From contig CAKSTB010000010.1 in NCBI GenBank assembly GCA_934490165.1, forward strand, positions 32,650-96,649: DNA of 64,000 bases, in the 5' to 3' direction. The translations under genes and the position numbers were made by a program. Below, piece after piece: positions 32,444 through 41,863 of the stretch. The stretch is from an uncultured Ruminiclostridium sp. (lineage in GTDB: Bacteria > Bacillota > Clostridia > Oscillospirales > Ruminococcaceae). How positions within the stretch are numbered: position 1 is the stretch's first letter; every line of letters begins with the position of its first letter. The notes below the pieces were generated by a model. The model did no database searches, was not told the origin of the DNA, and worked only from the letters and a program-made list of their open reading frames with translations.

Positions 32444-35017
32444 TTATTCCGCTTTTTCATTATCATTTTCAACATCGTATTCTTTATCTTCATCAGATGC
32501 TGTAACACTTTCGTTATTTTCTGCCGGATCGTCTTCGGGCAGTTTAGCCTTCTTGTCGAGCTGTTCATCGACCGATCTTGTTATCGTCCTGATATATGCG
32601 TTATGGTTGATAACGGCAGATAACTGCTGTTCGCCGTACAGATGCACATTCGGATTGGGCTTGTATCTGAATACCTTTTTCAGTACAATGTAGTAGATCA
32701 TCAGGATAAATGCAGAGCCGATCGTGCAGACAACGCCGATTTTAAGTCCGGGTGTAACGTAATTGAACTCAATGTCGCACTGACCCGCCGGTACTTTTAT
32801 ACCCATAACTCCGCGGTTTACCTTTTCTATCTCGGCAGGCTGTCCGTTAATTGTAGCACTCCAGCCGCTTTCCCACGGTACTGTGAACGTTACAAACCTG
32901 TCGGAGGTGAACGAAGACGTAGCGGTAAATCCGTTTGCGGTAGGCGTGAATGTATCGACCGCCGTCTTTGAAAGCTCCTCGGCATCAGCTTTGAACGTAT
33001 CAAAATTGAAGTCCGAGTACCTGTCGGGGTCAAGCTCTGTCAGTATATCTCCGTACTTTTCCGCCTGCTCATCTGTGAGCACAACCGCACGCGCAAGTAT
33101 GTTGTCACGGTTGCTCTTGGCAACCTTTTCGTACTCGGCATCAGTTATATAGAAGCTGTTTGAGTAGCCTATCGGGATATAAGCGTTGTTCCTGAATATC
33201 GTAAATCCGTCCTGCTCGTCTATCTTCTCAAAGTTCTTGAGGTTTTCGAGCAGTGTCTTTGTATCGCTGTAATCAAGCTTGTAGCTCTGTACTATAAGAT
33301 ACTTTGTGGAGTTTATCGACCTCATTGCATAATATGTTCCGTCAGGGTCGGTATTTACCGAGCGGTTAAATCCCATACCGTCATAGTATTCAAACGCCGA
33401 GCCGGGCAGAATACTGTGGAAACTGCGGAAGCCGTACATTCCCCACAGCATATTGGCGTTATTGGTAACGCCGTATGTTTCGACTCTGTAGAAGCTGTCG
33501 TCGTCAAGCTCTATGGTAGCATTTACAATGTTATTGTAATCTCCGATCTTAGGACCTATCGCTCTGCCATAGATAAGTGTGTAATACGAGAAGCACAGGC
33601 AGGCAACTATTGTAAAGCAGTACGCCTTATGCAAAAACCTGTTAGGCTTTGCTTTATCCTTTTTACGAACCAGTATAAAGCATACGACTATTGCCGTTAT
33701 TGCAAGTATTACCGATATCCAGAACGGAAGCTTCTCGCCGGGCAGGCTGAACAGCTCGGTAACCTTTGTGGTGGATTCTTCACCCGTTGCAATATCAACA
33801 ACGTCCTTTGATACCTCGGACGGAAGCACTCCGACAAGCGATATAAGCACTACGGCAAGTCCGCACCACTTAAGACCGTACTTCATATCGATCTCGTTGT
33901 TTTCAAGCGCATATGCGGTCATAAAGCACGCAACGAGTATCGGCATATAGAACCAGCGCGTATAGAAGTTGTTGTTGAAAAGCACGAAGCTTGAGTTCAG
34001 CACAGGTATAATTGCGAACAGCAGGCATATCGGCATAAGCCACTTTGCCCAGTGCTTTTTCTTGAATTTGATAAACGAAATTACACCCGACATTGAGAAC
34101 AGCGGCAGATAAGCGGCAACGCTTGCCCATCTTGCCGAAGAATCCGGGAAGAAATTTTGTCTTGCGGGGATATCAGCCGGGAAGAACAGGCTCTGCAATA
34201 TTATGCCGTACCTCTGTGTAGGATTATGGAATACCAAATTCCATCCGTTTAAGGTATTGCCCGATCTCGGGGTGTCTATACAGGTTATTATCGCGGGAAT
34301 AAACATAGCGCCTGCCAGCGCAACGCCGATAACAGACTCAAACGCCAGTGCAAAGAACGTCTTTAATGTTACCTTGAATTTCGGGTCGGTAAGACGGCAA
34401 AGGAAGTAGATGATAAGAAATATACATTCTCCGATGAAAAAGAAATAGTTTACAAAAGCGTTGAGCGCAACTGTAAGTGCAAAGAACACTCTTCTTTTGT
34501 TTACAACGGCTTCTTCGAGCGCAATCAGCATAAGAGGGAACACGACCATCGCTTCGTGGAAGTGATTGAAGAATACATTGTACATCGAAAAACCGGAAAA
34601 TGCATATAAAAGACCGCCGATAAGTGCGGACTTCGGCTTTTTTACAAAACGCCTTATATAAGCAAAAGCAAACAGCGAACAGCATGACAGCTTCAACACC
34701 ATGAGCGGTGCCATAAGGTACTTTGCAAACTCTGCGGGGAACGGCATACTGAGCCAGAAGAACGGACTTCCGAGCGTGTAGAACGAGTACGAGCCTATAA
34801 AGTTCGCACCGAGGTCGGTCTGCCAACTCCACATAAAACTTCCGCTTTTTATTGCCTGGTTGCAGAGTGTATAGAAAGGTATCTGCTGAGCGTTATAATC
34901 CCCGTAATAGATGAAATATCCGCCGTCTATGAGAACAAAAGGCAGGAACAGTATAACACCCATTATCATTGCCATAAAGAACGCTTTGCGGTAGTATTGC
35001 ATTTCCGATTTGTACAT
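32444..35017 (-). CDS. YfhO-family polytopic membrane protein (GT-C-like)
   Basis: 857 residues with ~12-14 hydrophobic segments. The first outer loop has FIYYGDYNAQQIPFYTLCNQ, with the Asp of a GT-C-like catalytic loop, followed by WSWQTDLGANFIGSYSFYTL and LSMPFPAEF. After the membrane core (to ~residue 470) comes an extracytoplasmic domain (FRSFHSILPGSAFEYYDG, YIPIGYSNSFYI) and a C-terminal FTVPWESGWSATINGQPAEI stretch and last membrane segment. YfhO proteins modify wall polymers with sugars (B. subtilis YfhO glycosylates lipoteichoic acid). A highly charged tail ends the protein. Same operon as murC. Confidence 0.92.
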   Translation of the reverse strand: MYKSEMQYYRKAFFMAMIMGVILFLPFVLIDGGYFIYYGDYNAQQIPFYTLCNQAIKSGSFMWSWQTDLGANFIGSYSFYTLGSPFFWLSMPFPAEFAKYLMAPLMVLKLSCCSLFAFAYIRRFVKKPKSALIGGLLYAFSGFSMYNVFFNHFHEAMVVFPLMLIALEEAVVNKRRVFFALTVALNAFVNYFFFIGECIFLIIYFLCRLTDPKFKVTLKTFFALAFESVIGVALAGAMFIPAIITCIDTPRSGNTLNGWNLVFHNPTQRYGIILQSLFFPADIPARQNFFPDSSARWASVAAYLPLFSMSGVISFIKFKKKHWAKWLMPICLLFAIIPVLNSSFVLFNNNFYTRWFYMPILVACFMTAYALENNEIDMKYGLKWCGLAVVLISLVGVLPSEVSKDVVDIATGEESTTKVTELFSLPGEKLPFWISVILAITAIVVCFILVRKKDKAKPNRFLHKAYCFTIVACLCFSYYTLIYGRAIGPKIGDYNNIVNATIELDDDSFYRVETYGVTNNANMLWGMYGFRSFHSILPGSAFEYYDGMGFNRSVNTDPDGTYYAMRSINSTKYLIVQSYKLDYSDTKTLLENLKNFEKIDEQDGFTIFRNNAYIPIGYSNSFYITDAEYEKVAKSNRDNILARAVVLTDEQAEKYGDILTELDPDRYSDFNFDTFKADAEELSKTAVDTFTPTANGFTATSSFTSDRFVTFTVPWESGWSATINGQPAEIEKVNRGVMGIKVPAGQCDIEFNYVTPGLKIGVVCTIGSAFILMIYYIVLKKVFRYKPNPNVHLYGEQQLSAVINHNAYIRTITRSVDEQLDKKAKLPEDDPAENNESVTASDEDKEYDVENDNEKAE

Positions 35018-35060
35018 TTATAAAATTCCTTCCGTGATGTAAAGTAAATATTGTTTCGGC

Positions 35061-36305
35061 TTAATACAGCACGGCACCGTATTTTTCAGCCATAGCCTCA
35101 AGCTTTTCAGGCTCTATTAGTGATTTCTTGTCTATTATCGCTCTGCCCTGATACAGCATAAGCGCCATTTTGAGCGATATTTCATCGTCAGATAAGAACG
35201 CTACAGGCAGTGTTGCCATATGCATATTTCTGCCGAAGTCAATAGCATCATCGGGTGAGTTTATGCTTACTGTAAGTACATCGTAGCTTTCACTGCACAT
35301 CTGCGCAATGTCGTCTTCCATATAAGGGCCGCACTCGACTGCTGGTGAAAATTCCGTTGTTTCGGGGTCTAAGAAGAACATCTGATTTTCAGTCGCAAGC
35401 GCAAGGGAAGTATCCTGCTTTTCGACAGGCTTTATCTCCGAGCTGTCTATCGTTGCAAGCATTTCACACAGAGCGGCTATATGCTCTTTTCCCGTGCCGC
35501 AGCAGCCGCCGACTATCTCTGCACCGTTTATTACGGATTTTTTCACCGCAAATGCAAATTCCTCGGGGGATATGCTTTGCTTTTCACCGTCATTTTCATA
35601 TACAGCGCTCGGCTTTACAATAAGCGGTATTTTTGCATAGGGCGCGATCTCTTCGATTATATCGGGACACAGATCGGCTGACGTGCAGTTAAGGCCGAAC
35701 GCCGATATGCCCATTTCCTGAAGGACAAGCATAGTGCACAGTACATTTGTGCCTATATCTGTGTCGCCGTCCTCGTCTACCTTCATGGTCGCTATAACAG
35801 GCTTGTTTTCTTTTTTGCAGGCAAGTACAGCCGCACGCATATTCCACAGTGCGGGTACTGTTTCTATTACAAACATATCACAATAGGGCGACAGCGCTTT
35901 TACCTGCTGTCTGTATACCGACATTATCTCGGTGAACGTGTAATCGCCGTAAGGCTCTATATAAAGACCCGTAGACGAAAGACAGCCCGCAATGAGCGCC
36001 TTGCCGTGAAAATTGTCATAGGTTATCTTTGCGGCGGTGGTGTTGAGCTCTTCTGTCTTATCCTCTGCACCGAAAGCCTTTAAGTTCTCACAGTTTGCAC
36101 CGTGCGTCGCGGTGTAGAGCACTTGCGAACCTGCATCAAGAAAGCTCTGCTGGAGCTTAACAAGTGCATCCGGGTGCTCACAGACAAACTGAGCCGTTGA
36201 CATACTGTGGTCATAGCCGTATTTTTCAAGTCCTGTGCCGGTACCGCCGTCAAGCAGTATCGGCAATCGTATAGGTATATCCTGACTGACGGGATTGCTG
36301 TCCAT
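35061..36305 (-). CDS. Homocysteine S-methyltransferase domain protein
   Basis: 414 residues. Residues ~15-290 form the zinc-dependent homocysteine-binding barrel: ILLDGGTGTGLEKYGYDHS, TATHGANCENL, ISAFGLNCTSADLCPDII (first zinc Cys) and IVGGCCGTGKEHI (Cys pair). These correspond to the MetH N-terminal module. The following ~120 residues (ECGPYMEDDIAQMCSESYDV, MALMLYQGRAIIDKKSLIEP) look like a partial pterin/cobalamin-related or structural extension; no B12 or folate domain of full MetH is present. The methyl donor is unknown: S-methylmethionine or a separate corrinoid protein. 20 bp downstream of argS. Confidence 0.85.
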   Translation of the reverse strand: MDSNPVSQDIPIRLPILLDGGTGTGLEKYGYDHSMSTAQFVCEHPDALVKLQQSFLDAGSQVLYTATHGANCENLKAFGAEDKTEELNTTAAKITYDNFHGKALIAGCLSSTGLYIEPYGDYTFTEIMSVYRQQVKALSPYCDMFVIETVPALWNMRAAVLACKKENKPVIATMKVDEDGDTDIGTNVLCTMLVLQEMGISAFGLNCTSADLCPDIIEEIAPYAKIPLIVKPSAVYENDGEKQSISPEEFAFAVKKSVINGAEIVGGCCGTGKEHIAALCEMLATIDSSEIKPVEKQDTSLALATENQMFFLDPETTEFSPAVECGPYMEDDIAQMCSESYDVLTVSINSPDDAIDFGRNMHMATLPVAFLSDDEISLKMALMLYQGRAIIDKKSLIEPEKLEAMAEKYGAVLY

Positions 36306-36325
36306 ATTTAGTCCTTTCTCGTAAA

Positions 36326-38080
36326 TTACATTTTTTCGGGTGCTTCAACCTTAAGCAGGTCGAGCAGATTTTTGAATACTGTCTTTGTGGCAACGCAGAG
36401 AGAAAGTCTTGACTGGAGTGTGTTCTCCTCCTCGCCCTTTATCTTGCAGTTGTCATAGAACTTGTGGAAAAGCTGTGCAAGGTCGCACAGATATTTTGTT
36501 ATCTTTGAGGGGTTATAGTCCTTTGCGGCTTCGTTTATGCAGTTTGGAAGAGCGGCAATGTGACGTATAAGTGCAAGCTCTGCGGGGTGAGCGTAGTTAA
36601 GCTCCGATACGGGTATATTTTTGTAGCCCGTGCCCTCTTCTTCCATACGGCGCAGAATACTGCATATTCTTGCGTGAGCGTACTGTACATAGAATACAGG
36701 GTTATTTGAGCTTTCCTCAATAGCAAGCTCAAGGTCAAATTCAAGGTGCGTGTTGGGATCTCTTAAGTTGAAGAAGAACCTTGCCGCGTCTATCGGAACT
36801 TCATCAAGCAGGGTAGAAAGTGTTATTGCCTTACCTGAACGCTTTGAGAGCTTTACTGTTTCGCCGTTTCTGACTAGCATTACCATCTGCATTATAACAA
36901 TATCAAGCTTGTTTGCGTCAACGCCGAGAGCTGTCAGAGCGGCTTTCATTCTTGCTATATATCCGTGGTGATCTGCACCGAGGATATCTACCGCCTTGTC
37001 GAAGCCTCTTGTCACAAGCTTGTTGTAGTGGTATGCGATATCGGGTACAAAGTAGGTCGGAATGCCGTTGGCACGGACAAGAACTCTGTCCTGATCATCG
37101 CCGAAATCCGATGCCTTGAACCAGATAGCACCATCCTTTTCGTATGTCTGCCCCTTTTCGGTCAGCATATCGACTATCTGCTTTACGGCACCGCTCTTGT
37201 GAAGCGAGCTTTCTCTGAACCATGTGTCGTATACGATACGGTATTTCTTAAGATCTCTCTCAAGTCCGTCTATGTTGAGCGGCAGAGCGTATTCAACAAG
37301 TGCGGATTTACGGCTTTCCTCATCGGCATTTACAAGCTTGTCGCCGTTTATCTTGTAGAAATTATATGCGTGCTCGATTATATCAACGCCCTTGTATACG
37401 TCCTCGGGCATAGGGAAGTTTTCTTCATCTTCAAATATCCTGCGGCATACGTCCTCATCGCCGAAAGACGCGATAACGTCAGCCTTATTGCCGTCTGCTA
37501 TCTGCATATATCTTATAGACAGTGATTTGCCGAACTTTTCGATCTGGTTGCCCGCATCGTTTACATAGAACTCACGCTCTACATTGTAGCCTGCAAACTG
37601 CAATACAGAAGAAAGGCTGTCGCCGAGCGCACCGCCTCTTGCATTGCCTATGTGCATAGGCCCTGTGGGGTTTGCCGATACAAATTCGACAAGTACTCTC
37701 TTACCCTTGCCAAGCTCTGTCTTGCCGTAGTCGCTTCCGCTTGAAATGACCTCGCCGACAGTTTCATTGAACCATACAGGGCTTATAAAGAAGTTTAAAA
37801 ATCCCGGTCCTGCGACCTCGATCTTTTCAAATACAGTGCCGTCAAGTATTGCGGCATCGGCTATCATCTGACCTATTGTCCTGGGGTTATTCTTAAGAGC
37901 CTTTGCACTTGCCATTGCGGCGTTGCATGAGAAGTCGCCGTGTGATACATCGGCGGGACGTTCTACATTGAAAGCGGGCAGGGGTACTGCCTCTATCTTG
38001 CCCTCGGCAACAAGTCTGCCCAGTGCGTTCATTACTGTTTCCTTTACCTGCTGTTTAGCAAGCTCTATCATATTGTTCAT
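36326..38080 (-). CDS. argS: Arginyl-tRNA synthetase
   Basis: 584 residues, class Ia synthetase. The N-terminal Add-1 domain is followed by VEFVSANPTGPMHIGNARGG, which contains the HIGN (HIGH) motif, and FYVNDAGNQIEKFGKS. The KMSKS-equivalent region is NGETVKLSKRSGKAITL, and the C-terminal anticodon-binding domain includes YVQYAHARICSILRRMEE and LAQLFHKFYDNCKIKG. The ATG overlaps the stop of the DUF1934 gene by one base (TGATG). The DUF1934-argS pair is also found in Bacillus (ywiB-argS). Confidence 0.97.
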   Translation of the reverse strand: MNNMIELAKQQVKETVMNALGRLVAEGKIEAVPLPAFNVERPADVSHGDFSCNAAMASAKALKNNPRTIGQMIADAAILDGTVFEKIEVAGPGFLNFFISPVWFNETVGEVISSGSDYGKTELGKGKRVLVEFVSANPTGPMHIGNARGGALGDSLSSVLQFAGYNVEREFYVNDAGNQIEKFGKSLSIRYMQIADGNKADVIASFGDEDVCRRIFEDEENFPMPEDVYKGVDIIEHAYNFYKINGDKLVNADEESRKSALVEYALPLNIDGLERDLKKYRIVYDTWFRESSLHKSGAVKQIVDMLTEKGQTYEKDGAIWFKASDFGDDQDRVLVRANGIPTYFVPDIAYHYNKLVTRGFDKAVDILGADHHGYIARMKAALTALGVDANKLDIVIMQMVMLVRNGETVKLSKRSGKAITLSTLLDEVPIDAARFFFNLRDPNTHLEFDLELAIEESSNNPVFYVQYAHARICSILRRMEEEGTGYKNIPVSELNYAHPAELALIRHIAALPNCINEAAKDYNPSKITKYLCDLAQLFHKFYDNCKIKGEEENTLQSRLSLCVATKTVFKNLLDLLKVEAPEKM

Positions 38081-38502
38081 CAGTTACACTCCTTGACGTT
38101 TATAAACATTTCATTTTCTGACATATAGCTTGAATTTATGTCGAGCGTGTATTTGAGATAGATATCTCCGCCGCTTTCTTCAAGCTCATTTCTTATCTCA
38201 TCGGTGCTGACTCCTATCATAAAGTCCCCGAACTCCGTGCCATAGTGGCAGTGGTGCTTCTTTCCGCGCTCAATAAAGAGCGAGCTTATTGCTTTTCCGC
38301 TCCTTGTCATAGTAACCATATCATCGGTCACCTCAAGCGTTACCGAGCTTCCCTCAAAGCCAGTGGCTTCGCTTTCATCATAAGACAGGCGATAGCCGTT
38401 TTCGGTCTGCTCCATAGCACCGAATGTGAACAGCTCTGTCGAGTCCTTATCCTGGTCGACAGTCTGCGTGCTTTTTATCGTAATGCATACGTTCTTTTTC
38501 AC
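38080..38502 (-). CDS. DUF1934 family protein (YwiB-like)
   Basis: 140 residues from GTG 38502; AAAGGAAG lies nine bases upstream, so I prefer it to the TTG at 38523 that overlaps that site. A small beta-barrel protein: KKNVCITIKSTQTVDQDKDS, GYRLSYDESEATGFEGSSVT, MTRSGKAISSLFIERGKKH, HCHYGTEFGDFMIGVSTDEI and a final KYTLDINSSYMSENEMFINV strand pair. This matches DUF1934 proteins, lipocalin-like barrels encoded before argS; the function is unknown. Coupled translation with argS is likely. Confidence 0.85.
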   Translation of the reverse strand: MKKNVCITIKSTQTVDQDKDSTELFTFGAMEQTENGYRLSYDESEATGFEGSSVTLEVTDDMVTMTRSGKAISSLFIERGKKHHCHYGTEFGDFMIGVSTDEIRNELEESGGDIYLKYTLDINSSYMSENEMFINVKECN

Positions 38503-38526
38503 TTGATATGCTCTTCCTTTCAAAGA

Positions 38527-39591
38527 CTAGTCGAGGTCTACCACAGCGCCTATGAGCAGTCTTAACATCTCTTCATAGCTGTATGCGCTTTCTGTTACCA
38601 GTCTTGTGAATATGCTCTGTCTGTCAAGACCGGGTATTCCTCTTACGCGTCTTACATAGACTTCTCCGTCATCGCCAAGTACCATATCCACTCTTGCGAA
38701 GCACTTGCAGGAAAGCGCATCATATGCGGCTCTGGCGGTCTGCTTTATCTTGTTCTGGGTAAGTCCGTCAAGCTTTGCCGGTACTTTAAGCTCAGATGTT
38801 GAGGCGATATACTCAGAAAGCTTATCTATGCTGTCGTCAATTCTTACAAGCTCACCTATGGCGACACGCTCATCGTGGTGCTTTGCACCGAGTACCGCGC
38901 AGGTAAGTCTTCTGCCCTTGACGGCGCTCTCGGCTATGATATAGGGGTGGTGCGAAAAGCTTGTTTTTATAGCCTCTTCAAGCTCCTTTTCGTTTTCCGC
39001 TCTGCAAGCACCGACCGATGTCGAACAGCTTGTGGGCGCTGTGTATATCGGGAAACTGAGCCTGTCGGTTATCTTGCTTATAGCCTTTGCCATATCGTTC
39101 ATTTCACTGCGGTGAAGCGTAACGTTTTCAATAACCTTTATGCCGCTGTCGGACAGAACAAGATCCATAATACGTCTGTCGTTGCACAGTGCCGCCGCCG
39201 CAAAATCGTTGCCGATAATAGGCAGTCCGGCAAGCTTGCACAGACCCTGAACTCTGCCGTCCTCGCCGTATTTACCGTGAAGCACGGGGAATACAGCGTC
39301 AACGCGGTGTATGGTGCTCTCACCATCGGAGATTATCTTTATAACGCCCTTGTTAGTCATATCCGGGCTTATTACACATGAACAACAATCGCTGTCTTGT
39401 TCCCAGCTGCCGTCCTTTATATTCTCATAGCTACCGGGATAAAAAAGCCATCTGCCGGCTCTCGTAATACCTATTGCGAGCGGCTCTATCTCCTTTGGCA
39501 TAGCGCTCAGCACGCTGTATGCGGTGTGGAGCGAGGCGGCATGGTCAGCGGACGCACCGCCGAACAGTACGGCTATTCGTTTCTTTGCCAT
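38527..39591 (-). CDS. D-alanine--D-alanine ligase-like protein lacking catalytic residues
   Basis: 354 residues with the whole Ddl architecture: IAVLFGGASADHAASLHTA, PVLHGKYGEDGRVQGLCKLA, GLPIIGNDFAAAALCNDRR, ATP-grasp core and CFARVDMVLGDDGEVYV. Key residues differ from true ligases. The ATP-binding Lys of V(I)VKP is replaced in PIYTAPTSCSTSVG (Ala185). The GxE of the ATP loop reads GRR (Arg228). The Mg-binding E-x-N of EVNTLPG reads VRRVRGIPG (Arg315, Arg317). The protein is therefore probably inactive as a ligase, while Asp302 and the fold are kept. First gene of the operon ending in murC. It may bind D-Ala-D-Ala or regulate Ddl/Mur enzymes; that is inference. Confidence 0.85.
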   Translation of the reverse strand: MAKKRIAVLFGGASADHAASLHTAYSVLSAMPKEIEPLAIGITRAGRWLFYPGSYENIKDGSWEQDSDCCSCVISPDMTNKGVIKIISDGESTIHRVDAVFPVLHGKYGEDGRVQGLCKLAGLPIIGNDFAAAALCNDRRIMDLVLSDSGIKVIENVTLHRSEMNDMAKAISKITDRLSFPIYTAPTSCSTSVGACRAENEKELEEAIKTSFSHHPYIIAESAVKGRRLTCAVLGAKHHDERVAIGELVRIDDSIDKLSEYIASTSELKVPAKLDGLTQNKIKQTARAAYDALSCKCFARVDMVLGDDGEVYVRRVRGIPGLDRQSIFTRLVTESAYSYEEMLRLLIGAVVDLD

Positions 39592-39639
39592 AGCTTTTCC
39601 TCTTCTTTCGTTCTTTTGCTTTTACGCAATAATAAAATA

Positions 39640-39668
39640 AGTATATCACATTCGGCGGTCAAGTTCAA
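39640..39668 (-). promoter_or_regulatory. Promoter for the ddl-like to murC operon
   Basis: Minus strand TTGAAC (39668-39663), 17-bp spacer, TATACT (39645-39640), ~50 bp before the Ddl-like start. Confidence 0.72.
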
Positions 39669-39694
39669 GTATTAACGTGTAAATTATATACAAA

Positions 39695-39769
39695 CGTGAA
39701 TTTCCAAAGTTACTTTCTCAGCAGAAAAATGAGCAAAGCTTTCTTTGAAAATTCACATGGAAATTCACG
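39695..39769. repeat. Interrupted inverted repeat between divergent promoters
   Basis: Perfect 11-bp arms CGTGAATTTCC (39695-39705) and GGAAATTCACG (39759-39769), 53 bp apart, with a third partial copy AAAATTCACA at 39748-39757. It lies between the divergent ddl-like and CNNM promoters and could be a regulator-binding pair or a repeat remnant. Confidence 0.55.
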
Positions 39770-39802
39770 GAAGTAAAATTTCAGATAAATCAAATAAAAA
39801 TA

Positions 39803-39831
39803 TTGACCGCACGGCACGGATATGGTAATAT
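39803..39831 (+). promoter_or_regulatory. Promoter for the CNNM/CBS gene
   Basis: TTGACC (39803-39808), 17-bp spacer, TAATAT (39826-39831), ~75 bp upstream of the start at 39907. Confidence 0.68.
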
Positions 39832-39906
39832 AGATATGTATATAATTTAGTGTGGTTTTGCAGTGAGCAATACCGCTATTAAAACGAAAGAGGTACATTT
39901 AATCGT

Positions 39907-41184
39907 ATGGAAATACAGCTACTCATAATTATAATTGTAATGATCGCCTGTTCGGCGTTCTTTTCGGCAAGCGAAACGGCGCTTACAGGCGCTAACCGCA
40001 TACGTCTGAAAAGCATGGCAGAAAGCGGCTCTAAGGGCGCTAAAATGGCACTGAAGCTGCTTGACAAATATGATAAGGTGATCACCACAATACTTATCGG
40101 CAACAACATAGTAAACATAACCGCGTCATCACTCGGAACTATACTTGCGACCGCGATAGTAGGACCTGATAATGCGGCACTTGTATCTACCGTTGTGCTG
40201 ACGCTTGTGATACTCACATTCGGCGAGGTAATGCCGAAAAGCCTTGCGAAAGACCACTCGGAAGGACTTACGGTCGCAACGAGCGGAATAATCACATTCC
40301 TTACATTTATATTCACTCCCCTGTCAGCTTTATTTATACTGCTTAAAAAGCTCGCAAACAAGCTGTTCGGAAATAAAAAAGAGGTTACTGTAACAGAGCA
40401 GGAGCTAATGGCTATAATCGATGAGATTGAGGACGAGGGTGTGCTTGAAGAACAGGAGCGCGACCTTGTAAAATCCGCTCTTGAATTTGACGAAACAGTA
40501 GTTGACGAGATAATCACGCACCGCGTGGATGTCATTGCAGTCGATATAAATGAGGATATAGAAACCGTAAAGGAAACTTTCATAAACGAGGAATATTCAC
40601 GACTGCCGGTTTACGAGGGCTCTATAGACCACATAGTAGGCTTTGTGAGCCAGAAAGACTTTTTCAAGAGATACCTTACCAAAAAAGAAGACGAATCTTT
40701 CTTACTGCGGGATATAATGCAGGAGATACACTATGTCCCACATCTGATGAAGATCAGCGATATAATGAAGCAGATGCAAAAAGACAAGGTGCATATGGCT
40801 GTTGTTCTCGACCAGTACGGCGGCACGCTCGGTATAGTTACGCTTGAAGATATACTTGAACAGCTTGTCGGCGAGATATGGGACGAAAACGATGAGATAG
40901 TAGCTCCTGTTACATTCGTTTCCGAAAATGAGTTCAATGTAAACGGTGATGTTTCGCTTACAGCTTTCAGACGCTACTGGCACAACCGCACAGGTGATAA
41001 TCCGAAAATAGACGGAAGCGCCAAGACTGTCGGCGGCTGGGTGCTCGAGCTGTTCGGAAAAATTCCCGAAACAGGTGAAATGGTTACGACCGAGGACTTC
41101 AGAATTACAGTCCTGAAAGTCAGTGAGCGCAGAATAGTAAAGGTTCGTCTTACGGTTCTTCCGAAACCCGAAGACAAGGAATAA
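39907..41184 (+). CDS. CNNM/HlyC/CorC-family transporter-associated protein with CBS pair
   Basis: 425 residues. The N-terminal DUF21/CNNM membrane domain (residues ~1-160) has SAFFSASETALTGANRIRLK, TTILIGNNIVNITASSLGTI and LTFGEVMPKSLAKDH. Two CBS motifs follow at ~residues 205-330 (ITHRVDVIAVDINEDIETVK, YSRLPVYEGSIDHIVGFVSQ, MAVVLDQYGGTLGIVTLEDI). A C-terminal CorC_HlyC domain ends the protein (ENEFNVNGDVSLTAF, GGWVLELFGKIPETGE). Such proteins take part in Mg2+ homeostasis or other cation efflux; 'hemolysin' is a historical name. It is followed closely by two small membrane-protein genes. Confidence 0.92.
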   Translation: MEIQLLIIIIVMIACSAFFSASETALTGANRIRLKSMAESGSKGAKMALKLLDKYDKVITTILIGNNIVNITASSLGTILATAIVGPDNAALVSTVVLTLVILTFGEVMPKSLAKDHSEGLTVATSGIITFLTFIFTPLSALFILLKKLANKLFGNKKEVTVTEQELMAIIDEIEDEGVLEEQERDLVKSALEFDETVVDEIITHRVDVIAVDINEDIETVKETFINEEYSRLPVYEGSIDHIVGFVSQKDFFKRYLTKKEDESFLLRDIMQEIHYVPHLMKISDIMKQMQKDKVHMAVVLDQYGGTLGIVTLEDILEQLVGEIWDENDEIVAPVTFVSENEFNVNGDVSLTAFRRYWHNRTGDNPKIDGSAKTVGGWVLELFGKIPETGEMVTTEDFRITVLKVSERRIVKVRLTVLPKPEDKE

Positions 41185-41185
41185 T

Positions 41186-41860
41186 ATGCGTGTAATTTTT
41201 ATAGTCTGCGCTGTGCTCGGCACAGTCGGAATATGCGGTCTGCTTGTCATGCTGTTGTTCTTCAGGCTTAAAATCAATCTCGGCTTTAAACTGCCAAAAG
41301 GCAGGACGATACCGATAGAACAGTTCATTCCGCAGGGAATATACGGCTACATGGTGTTTATGGCGGTATTCGGCTATTTCGGGCTGATACTTCTGCCGCT
41401 GTCACTGCCGTGGTACTTCATTGTGCCTGCCGATATAGCGATGGCACTTATCGTGAACTTTATAGGAACACACTTCCTCTCCCCTGCTGTAAAGCGCTTT
41501 GTAAACGGCAAAGCGCCGAAGCCCGACGAGCTTACCGGATATGAAGCCACCGCGCTTGAAAACATAGTCGGTAGCGGCTATGGCAAGGTAAAAGTTAAAT
41601 ATGAGGGGCGAACCTACCGTTTTGACGCTATACCTGTATATCACACCGATATAGAAGCAGGCGAAAAGGTAGATATAATCACGGGTGAGGACGAGCTGCT
41701 TTTTGTTCAGAAAAAGGACGAGATATACAAAGTCCTTGATGAAGAAATTGAACCTGCAACTAAAGCGGAAAGCAATAAATCACCCGAACCTAAAAGGCGA
41801 AGCGATAGCTTTGTAAGAAAGAAAAAAGCCGGAACTAATGAAAATCAGAAAGAAGAATAA
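41186..41860 (+). CDS. Membrane protein with NfeD-like soluble domain
   Basis: 224 residues. Three hydrophobic segments fall near residues 4-27, 48-72 and 76-98. A soluble stretch follows at ~residues 115-165 (YEATALENIVGSGYGKVKVK, YEGRTYRFDAIPVYHTDIEA, GEKVDIITGEDELLFVQ), whose pattern fits the OB-fold domain of NfeD/YuaF proteins. The C-terminus is charged and disordered (KRRSDSFVRKKKAGTNENQ). NfeD proteins often partner flotillins; none is seen here. The start lies one base after the upstream stop, so translation is coupled to the CNNM gene. Confidence 0.68.
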   Translation: MRVIFIVCAVLGTVGICGLLVMLLFFRLKINLGFKLPKGRTIPIEQFIPQGIYGYMVFMAVFGYFGLILLPLSLPWYFIVPADIAMALIVNFIGTHFLSPAVKRFVNGKAPKPDELTGYEATALENIVGSGYGKVKVKYEGRTYRFDAIPVYHTDIEAGEKVDIITGEDELLFVQKKDEIYKVLDEEIEPATKAESNKSPEPKRRSDSFVRKKKAGTNENQKEE

Positions 41861-41863
41861 TAG

